From assembly GCA_003512875.1 (NCBI GenBank), contig DONZ01000147.1, forward strand, positions 1 through 12,913: 12,913 nucleotides of DNA, read 5' to 3'. This document shows, piece by piece, positions 6,954-12,913 of the stretch. Numbering within the stretch: the first letter of the stretch is position 1; each line of letters opens with the position of its first letter. The stretch comes from Desulfovibrio sp. (GTDB lineage: Bacteria; Desulfobacterota; Desulfovibrionia; Desulfovibrionales; Desulfovibrionaceae). Under the pieces are notes generated by a model. It ran no database searches, had not been told where the DNA came from, and saw nothing but the letters and a program-made list of their open reading frames with translations. The position numbers were made by a program, and so were the translations under genes.

Positions 6954-9900
6954 ATGACTCCAAAGACTATGGATGAGTTGTTGAACGAATTGAAAGGGAA
7001 ACCTATTCTTGTTGCAAACCGAGGCATTCCCGCCCGCCGTATTTGCCGTTCCATCCGTGAACGTTTCCATGCCACGGCAATTATGACCGCGACCGATGTT
7101 GACAAAACTTCTCCTGCTGTCGCTTCTGCCCAAGAACTCATGCTTTTGGGGGCTGACCCCACTTCCTATCTGGACTTGGATTTAATTATCAGCAAAGCAA
7201 AAAAGCGCGGTGTTGTCGCCATTCACCCGGGCTGGGGCTTTGCATCGGAAGATGATACGTTTCCGCGCAAATGCCGCGAAGCGGGCATTGTTTTTATCGG
7301 TGCGGACGCCGATGCCATGCGTATGCTGGGCAATAAGGTCGAAGCCCGCAACATCGCCAAGAAATTAGGCATTCCGGTTGTTCCGGGTTCCGAGGGCTCT
7401 GTCACCGTTGAAGAAGCAAAAGCCCTTATTCGCGAAATGGGCATGCCTGCGATGCTTAAGGCTGAAGGCGGCGGCGGCGGTCGGGGCATTTTTGTTATCC
7501 GTGATGAAAACACCCTCGAAGACGCTTTTGCGAAAGCTTCCGCCATGGCTGAGGCTTCTTTCGGAAACCCCCGCTTATTTGTTGAAAAATATTTGGAAAA
7601 TGTCCGCCATATAGAAATTCAGGTTATTGCGGATAAATACGGCAATGTTTTCGCCTGTGACGAACGTGACTGTTCCGTACAGCGCAATCACCAAAAATTG
7701 ATTGAAATCACTCCTTCCCCGTGGATAGGAATTACTCCCGAACTTCGCGCAAGACTGAAAGAATATTCCATCCGCTTGGCAAAAGCCGTCAATTATTATT
7801 CCCTCTGCACAGTTGAATTTCTTGTGACAAGCGACGGAACCCCTTATCTTATCGAAGTCAATACCCGCTTGCAGGTTGAACACGGCATTACCGAAAGCCG
7901 TTACGGTTTCGACCTTGTTGAAACGCAAATTGCAATGGCATTCGGCGTGCCTTTGGCTTTTAATGACGAAGACACCTACGGGTACCATACGGCAATGCAG
8001 GTCCGCATTAACTGCGAAGACCCTAAAAACGGCTTCTCCCCTAACTCCGGACGCATTACACGGTATATTTCTCCCGGCGGTCCGGGGGTTCGTATCGACT
8101 CCAACCTTTCAGCCGGTTATGATTTTCCTTCAAACTATGATTCAGCCGGATCTTTGCTTATTGCCTACGGGCTCGGATGGGATAAAGTTTGCAGCGTCAT
8201 GACCCGCGCTTTGGAGGAATACAGTGTCCGCGGAGTGAAAACGACTATTCCGTTTTTCCGTCATGTGCTTAGGAACCAACGTTTTCTTAAAGCGAATTTT
8301 GACACGACCTTTATTGAAAATACCCCGGAATTATTGAATTACCAAGATTTATATCCGGAAGCCGAACGCTTGAGCCGTTTGGTCGCCGAAATATCCGCCA
8401 AAGGTTATAATCCCCATGTTCAGCGCGGAAAATACCGCACTGCGGAAACTCCCCGTATGCCTCATTTTGAACCGGTTTTGCCTCATATCGACAGGGAAGT
8501 CCGCAAAACACCCACCGTATATCCGGTAGGGGACAGACAGGCGGTTTTGGACTTTGTGCGTGATTCCGACAAAATCCATTTTACGGACACTACGTGCCGT
8601 GACCAAACCCAATCCAACAGCAGCAACAGATTTCGCTTAGCCGAGGATAAGCTTGTCGGTCCTTATTTGGATAATTGCCAGTTCTTTTCTTTGGAAAATG
8701 GCGGCGGTGCCCACTTCCATGTCAACATGATGGCAAATATGACCTATCCGTTCAGTGAAGCTAAGGCATGGAACAGTTTTGCGCCGAAGACCATGAAGCA
8801 GATTTTGGTGCGTTCGACAAACGTGCTCGGTTACTCTCCGCAGCCGAGAAACCTTATGCAGCGCACGTGCGAAATGATTTGTGAAGATTACCATGTCATC
8901 CGCTGCTTTGATTTCTTGAACGATATCAGGAACATGAAACCGCTTGCGGAAGTTATTTTAAGCCGTAAGGACATTATTTTCGAACCGGCTCTTTCCATAA
9001 CGCCCAATCGCGGTTTTGACGTCGAACATTACCTTGACGTGACGAAAAACACTTTGGCGATGGTTGCCGGTATTCTCGGCGTGAGTGAAGAACAGGCCGC
9101 AAAATCCGTTATTTTGGGTTTGAAAGATATGGCGGGCAACTGTTCGCCGCTGTTTGTGCGTGAACTTGTCACCGCGCTTCGTAAGCGTTGGCCTCAGCTT
9201 GTTTTGCATTATCACAGGCATTTTACGGACGGTTTGTTCACGCCGGCTCTGGCGGAAGCCGCAAAAGCCGGCGTGCAGATTTTGGATGTCGCCCTCGGGG
9301 CTGGCGTGCGCAGCTACGGACAAGGCGAAGTGCTCTCGACAGCCGCGTATTTGGAAGAAGAATTTGGCATTGGAAACTATTTGAATAAGGATATGATCCG
9401 CGACGCGAATTTTGTGCTGAAGCAAATCATGCCGTATTATGACAGGTATTGTTCTCCGTATTTCCAAGGTATCGACCATGATGTCGTTTCCCACGGCATG
9501 CCGGGCGGAGCGACTTCCTCTTCCCAGGAAGGGGCGATGAAGCAAGGATATATCCATTTGCTTCCTTACATGCTCCGTTTTCTTGCGGGGATACGCAAAA
9601 TCGTCAAATATCACGATGTGACACCAGGTTCGCAAATTACGTGGAATACGGCGTTCTTAGCGGTTACCGGCGCTTGGAAACGCGGGGAAATGGAAGAAGT
9701 GAACAGGCTTCTTAACATTTTGGAAACCGTGGTGAACACAAAAGAAGAAGATTTATCCGAAGCGATGAAAAGGGATAGGCTTATTCTCTATCGTGACTGC
9801 AATGACGCTTTCCGTAATTTGCTGCTCGGAAAATTCGGCAGACTGCCTTTAGGTTTCCCTGCTGATTGGGTTTATGAAAGCGTTTTCGGGGATAATTGGA

Positions 9901-10697
9901 AGAATGCCGTTCGCGAAAGAACGGAAGACAGCCCCTTGGACCATTTGGAACCTATTAATTTTGAGGCCGAGGAAAATGCCTGCGAAAAGATACTGAAACG
10001 CAAGCCGACAAGCGAAGAGCTTGTCATGTATATGAATCACCCCGGTGATTCTATTAAAAATATTCAATTCAAGCAGGATTTCGGCGATCCGAACGCTTTG
10101 CCTCTTGATGTTTGGTTTGAAGGGCTTGAAACCGGCAGGGAACTGCAATTTATTGATGAAGGCGGCAAACCGCACAGCATAACCATTTATCATATCAGCC
10201 CCGTTTCCGACAAAGGAATTGTGGAAGTGAGATATGCTTATGATTCCCAGTTTATGACCCATGAAGTGCAAGTCGCCAATCCGACGGGTTCTGTTTCTAC
10301 TGATATTCTTATGGCGGATCCTAACGACAAGAACCAAATCGGCGCTCCTTCAAACGGTGATTTATGGGTAACCTATGTAAAAGTCGGCGATATTGTCAAA
10401 AAAGGTCAGGAACTCTTCAATATCTCCATCATGAAGCAAGAAAAAGCAGTTTTATCGCCTCGTAACGGTATTGTTACAAAGGTTTATAAAACCGCTGATT
10501 ATAAAGTTTCACGCAAAATGACTCCTGTGCATGAAGGTGAACTTATTATGGAAATCGACAGCATGCCGCTTACTTGTCAAAATAAGGAATGCGGCAAGCC
10601 TTTGGCATATACCGATGCGAATTTCTGTCCGTACTGCGGCACGCAAATTTCCGCATCGCACAAAGCTGCGTTTATTTCCAACAATGAAACAAAGTAA
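6954..10697 (+). CDS. pyc: Pyruvate carboxylase, single chain, divergent, with C-terminal zinc ribbon
   Basis: Biotin enzyme making oxaloacetate from pyruvate, bicarbonate and ATP; 1247 residues, about 100 more than usual. Biotin carboxylase domain (about 16-465): ILVANRGIPARR, HPGWGF, a glycine-rich ATP loop at 170-178, EVNTRLQVEH at 301-310. Carboxyltransferase domain (about 540-860): TDTTCRDQTQS with R549 and D550, R620 in LVRSTN, K724 in GLKDMAG (expected carbamylated metal ligand), H754/H756 in HYHRH, and MPGGATSS (849-856). From memory these match R. etli R548, D549, R621, K712, H741 and H743. The biotin carrier domain (about 1115-1195) has K1161 in SIMKQEK. The tail carries C1208, C1213, C1225 and C1228, a zinc-ribbon pattern. 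AAAGGG at 6942-6947, overlapping the end of birA, serves the ATG. Oxaloacetate decarboxylase is less likely because the biotin carboxylase domain is fused. Confidence 0.93.
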   Translation: MTPKTMDELLNELKGKPILVANRGIPARRICRSIRERFHATAIMTATDVDKTSPAVASAQELMLLGADPTSYLDLDLIISKAKKRGVVAIHPGWGFASEDDTFPRKCREAGIVFIGADADAMRMLGNKVEARNIAKKLGIPVVPGSEGSVTVEEAKALIREMGMPAMLKAEGGGGGRGIFVIRDENTLEDAFAKASAMAEASFGNPRLFVEKYLENVRHIEIQVIADKYGNVFACDERDCSVQRNHQKLIEITPSPWIGITPELRARLKEYSIRLAKAVNYYSLCTVEFLVTSDGTPYLIEVNTRLQVEHGITESRYGFDLVETQIAMAFGVPLAFNDEDTYGYHTAMQVRINCEDPKNGFSPNSGRITRYISPGGPGVRIDSNLSAGYDFPSNYDSAGSLLIAYGLGWDKVCSVMTRALEEYSVRGVKTTIPFFRHVLRNQRFLKANFDTTFIENTPELLNYQDLYPEAERLSRLVAEISAKGYNPHVQRGKYRTAETPRMPHFEPVLPHIDREVRKTPTVYPVGDRQAVLDFVRDSDKIHFTDTTCRDQTQSNSSNRFRLAEDKLVGPYLDNCQFFSLENGGGAHFHVNMMANMTYPFSEAKAWNSFAPKTMKQILVRSTNVLGYSPQPRNLMQRTCEMICEDYHVIRCFDFLNDIRNMKPLAEVILSRKDIIFEPALSITPNRGFDVEHYLDVTKNTLAMVAGILGVSEEQAAKSVILGLKDMAGNCSPLFVRELVTALRKRWPQLVLHYHRHFTDGLFTPALAEAAKAGVQILDVALGAGVRSYGQGEVLSTAAYLEEEFGIGNYLNKDMIRDANFVLKQIMPYYDRYCSPYFQGIDHDVVSHGMPGGATSSSQEGAMKQGYIHLLPYMLRFLAGIRKIVKYHDVTPGSQITWNTAFLAVTGAWKRGEMEEVNRLLNILETVVNTKEEDLSEAMKRDRLILYRDCNDAFRNLLLGKFGRLPLGFPADWVYESVFGDNWKNAVRERTEDSPLDHLEPINFEAEENACEKILKRKPTSEELVMYMNHPGDSIKNIQFKQDFGDPNALPLDVWFEGLETGRELQFIDEGGKPHSITIYHISPVSDKGIVEVRYAYDSQFMTHEVQVANPTGSVSTDILMADPNDKNQIGAPSNGDLWVTYVKVGDIVKKGQELFNISIMKQEKAVLSPRNGIVTKVYKTADYKVSRKMTPVHEGELIMEIDSMPLTCQNKECGKPLAYTDANFCPYCGTQISASHKAAFISNNETK

Positions 10698-10728
10698 TAC
10701 ATAAAACGAGTTAATGTACGCATTTCTC

Positions 10729-10733
10729 GGAGG
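10729..10733 (+). promoter_or_regulatory. Ribosome binding site of the PEP-synthase-like gene
   Basis: GGAGG lies 5 nt before the ATG at 10739 and fixes that start. The 41-bp gap after pyc contains no hairpin terminator and no convincing promoter, so read-through from pyc is expected. Confidence 0.8.
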
Positions 10734-10738
10734 AACAA

Positions 10739-12913
10739 ATGAGTAAAAAAAATACTGAAACTTCAAGCATTGAAGCATTAAGAGAAAAATTAGTTCTTAC
10801 CGGTGCCGACATTATGGCTATTGGCGAAAGCGCCGAAATCATCGTTGGCGGTAAAAACTTCAACACTGCAAAAATTCACGAGATTAAAGGTGTTCGCAGT
10901 CCTCAATTCCGTGCGATTTCATCTATCAACTTCCATAAGGTGTTGGATGAAACAACTGTTAACGCAGCTCTTGTTCGTTCCCTCGTTGAAAGAGAGTATA
11001 CGCGTATTGACTGGAATGACCCTGAAATTAATCGTGACTCTGATTTCTTGCAGAAATTGGTGCGCAACCTCGGAAAAGAAATTAAAAAAGCCGACGCAAA
11101 AGAACCGAGCGCAACGAAAATCCGTTTGCGTACTTTCGTAAATAACGTTGTTGAAGGGTTTGCGACTTCACAGGAAGTTATCGACCAGCTCCGCAAACGT
11201 TCCGTTTTGGTGCAGTCCGCCATTTTATCGGTTGACTTGCCTCAGGAAGTCGATACGGCTGTGCGTGAAGCCTATAAAGCCATTTGCAAGGAAGCGGGAG
11301 CGGAAGATGTGCCTGTTGCCGTGCGTTCTTCCGCAGCCGGTGAAGACTCCCGCAAAAAAGCTTTTGCAGGCTTGCAGGACACCTATTTGAATATTGTCGG
11401 TGAAGATAAAGTAGTGCAGGCGTACCATTGGGACTGCGCGTCCGCTTATAATCTCCGCTCCATGACCTATCGCCGTGAAGCCATTCGTGACGGTATCACC
11501 CAGGCGGAAGCGACGGGCGATGAAGAACTTGCCGTACAAGCTAAAAAAGAATGGGCTATTGAACAAACTTCTTTGTCTGTTTGTATCATGCGCATGATCA
11601 ATCCTGTTGTTTCCGGTACCGCTTTTGCAGCCGACACTTCTTCCGGCTGCCGCGGAACAGTCCGCAACGACCTTGTAAGTATTGACGCAAGCTACGGTCT
11701 TGGTGAAGCTGTTGTTGGCGGCATGGTGACTCCTGATAAATATTATGTTTTTCAGCGTGACGACGGCGCTGAAGTTGTCGTGCGCAATCTTGGCAGCAAA
11801 ACAAAGAAAATCATTTACGACGCCAAGGGCGGCACAAAAGAAATCGACGTTGATAAGAACGATGTCAACAAATGGGCATTGTCCATCACCCAGGCGGAAG
11901 ATATCGCAAAAGCCGTGCGCATTATCAGCAAAGCTTACGGCAGTATGATTATGGATACGGAGTTCTGCTTTGACGCAAACGAAGAACTTTGGTTTGTGCA
12001 GGCGCGTCCTGAAACCCGTTGGAATGAAGAACTGGAACTTCACCCTCATACTATTTTCATGCGCCGTTTGGAAGTTGATGAAAAGGCGGCGGAAAAGGCA
12101 GAAGTCATTTTGGAAGGAAATGGCGCTTCCCGCGGAGCAGGGCAAGGTACCGTGCGTTTTCTGCGCTCCGCCCTTGAACTCAACAAGGTCGGCAAAGGCG
12201 ATATTTTGGCTGCGGAAAGAACCGACCCGGATATGGTGCCCGGCATGCGTGTCGCTTCCGCTATATTGGCTGACGTCGGCGGGGATACGAGCCACGCTGC
12301 CATTACTTCCCGTGAACTTGGCATTGCCGCTGTTATCGGCATTCAAAGAAATGAAACCCTGCGCGCTCTGGACGGTCAGGAAGTTACCGTTGACGGCACC
12401 CGCGGGCGTGTTTACCGCGGTCTTCTTCCTCTTCATGAAATTGGCGGGGAAATGGACCTTACCAAACTTCCGAAAACCAAAACCCATGTCGGACTTGTTT
12501 TGGCTGACGTGACCCAAGCGCTTTTCCTTTCCCGTTTGCGCACTGTCGAGGATTTTGAAGTCGGTCTTTTGCGTGCGGAATTTATGCTCGGAAACGTTGC
12601 CGTGCACCCGAAAGCGTTGGAAGCGTACGATAACGGTTCTTTGGAAGATTTGGTCTCAGGTCAGCTCGCAACGTTGGAAAATTCGCTTACGAAAGTCATG
12701 CAGGAACAACTTTCAAGCGGTCTTGTGACTCTTGATTTGAAAATGCGGGATCATGTGGGACGTGTGACAGGGCTCGCGCAAGAAATTGAGGCGGCGGTTA
12801 ACTATGAACCGCAGGGAACGGAAGAAGTTCTCGCTCAACAAAGAAAAATTCGCGAATTGGAACATAAGCTTGATGAATATTTTGAAAATGCTTTGCGTTA
12901 TCAAGATACGCTC
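10739..12913 (+). CDS. Phosphoenolpyruvate synthase-like protein (PpsA family), 3'-truncated by window edge
   Basis: Open without stop for 725 codons to the window end. Known members convert pyruvate and ATP to PEP, AMP and phosphate. The N-terminal ATP-grasp domain (about 24-430) shows VGGKN, VAVRSSAAGED with R196, GLGEAVVGG (320-328) and WFVQARPET (418-426). The swivelling phosphohistidine domain has GGDTSHAAITSRELG with the catalytic H519. A segment LLRAEF (610-615), then VAVHPKAL, marks the start of the PEP/pyruvate-binding barrel. After about 625 the resemblance to E. coli PpsA fades, and a helical stretch (about 693-720, REL-EHKLDEY type) looks coiled-coil. The phosphohistidine lies about 98 residues later than in E. 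coli, with extra sequence around 130-150 and 255-285. Beside pyc it suggests a shared pyruvate-to-PEP/C4 role. Whether it is a true PEP synthase or a family relative cannot be settled without the missing C-terminus. Confidence 0.88.
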   Translation, partial: MSKKNTETSSIEALREKLVLTGADIMAIGESAEIIVGGKNFNTAKIHEIKGVRSPQFRAISSINFHKVLDETTVNAALVRSLVEREYTRIDWNDPEINRDSDFLQKLVRNLGKEIKKADAKEPSATKIRLRTFVNNVVEGFATSQEVIDQLRKRSVLVQSAILSVDLPQEVDTAVREAYKAICKEAGAEDVPVAVRSSAAGEDSRKKAFAGLQDTYLNIVGEDKVVQAYHWDCASAYNLRSMTYRREAIRDGITQAEATGDEELAVQAKKEWAIEQTSLSVCIMRMINPVVSGTAFAADTSSGCRGTVRNDLVSIDASYGLGEAVVGGMVTPDKYYVFQRDDGAEVVVRNLGSKTKKIIYDAKGGTKEIDVDKNDVNKWALSITQAEDIAKAVRIISKAYGSMIMDTEFCFDANEELWFVQARPETRWNEELELHPHTIFMRRLEVDEKAAEKAEVILEGNGASRGAGQGTVRFLRSALELNKVGKGDILAAERTDPDMVPGMRVASAILADVGGDTSHAAITSRELGIAAVIGIQRNETLRALDGQEVTVDGTRGRVYRGLLPLHEIGGEMDLTKLPKTKTHVGLVLADVTQALFLSRLRTVEDFEVGLLRAEFMLGNVAVHPKALEAYDNGSLEDLVSGQLATLENSLTKVMQEQLSSGLVTLDLKMRDHVGRVTGLAQEIEAAVNYEPQGTEEVLAQQRKIRELEHKLDEYFENALRYQDTL

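Noticed and set aside
8958..9635. 225-codon open frame on the minus strand
   Set aside because: Opposite the carboxyltransferase domain of pyc; low-complexity His/Arg-rich translation with no family resemblance.
11225..12607. 460-codon open frame on the minus strand
   Set aside because: It lies wholly opposite the PEP-synthase-like gene, whose plus frame shows clear ATP-grasp and phosphohistidine motifs. The minus translation has no recognisable motif and no ribosome site, and is a codon-bias shadow.

Overview
The window looks like a chromosomal stretch of a moderately AT-rich deltaproteobacterial sulfate or sulfite reducer of the Desulfovibrionaceae type. The main reasons are a Tat-exported split-Soret diheme cytochrome c, a family best known from Desulfovibrio, and a long, divergent single-chain pyruvate carboxylase next to a PEP-synthase-like gene and a biotin ligase. 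The genus cannot be named from sequence alone. Base composition is roughly mid-40s percent GC by eye and looks even across the window. I see no insertion sequence, phage, CRISPR, tRNA or rRNA.

Layout. (1) 1-1369: nadB, L-aspartate oxidase for NAD biosynthesis, cut at its 5' end by the window edge and closed by a strong intrinsic terminator at 1396-1419. (2) 1601-2437: a single-gene unit for a split-Soret cytochrome c with a twin-arginine signal, closed by a terminator at 2463-2497. (3) 2438-2591: a short convergent intergenic region holding a 17-T run inside the loop of an AT-rich inverted repeat. (4) 2592-3323, minus strand: a PgeF/YfiH (laccase-domain) protein. (5) 3324-3432: a divergent promoter region. 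(6) 3433-12913, plus strand: a tightly packed run argS - SPOR-domain membrane protein - birA - pyc - PEP-synthase-like gene. Its gaps are 12 bp, a 1-bp overlap, 3 bp and 41 bp, with no internal terminator seen, so it is probably one operon. The last gene runs off the 3' edge.

How the genes fit together. BirA would attach biotin to pyruvate carboxylase, the next gene, which makes oxaloacetate from pyruvate. The following gene resembles PEP synthase, which makes PEP from pyruvate. Together they form a pyruvate-to-C4/PEP entry node, which suits an organism that oxidises organic acids to pyruvate or acetate level and needs anaplerosis and gluconeogenesis. ArgRS and the SPOR protein look like co-transcribed housekeeping passengers.

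Novelty. Nothing here is a clear new system. The items most worth a second look are: a BirA whose adenylate-loop arginine (E. coli Arg118, the BioID position) is Gln; a pyruvate carboxylase with altered signature motifs, an IMKQ biotin site and a C-terminal zinc ribbon; a PEP-synthase-like protein that departs from the family just after the start of its PEP/pyruvate-binding domain; and a cytochrome that seems to need a cytoplasmic cofactor before Tat export and heme attachment afterwards.
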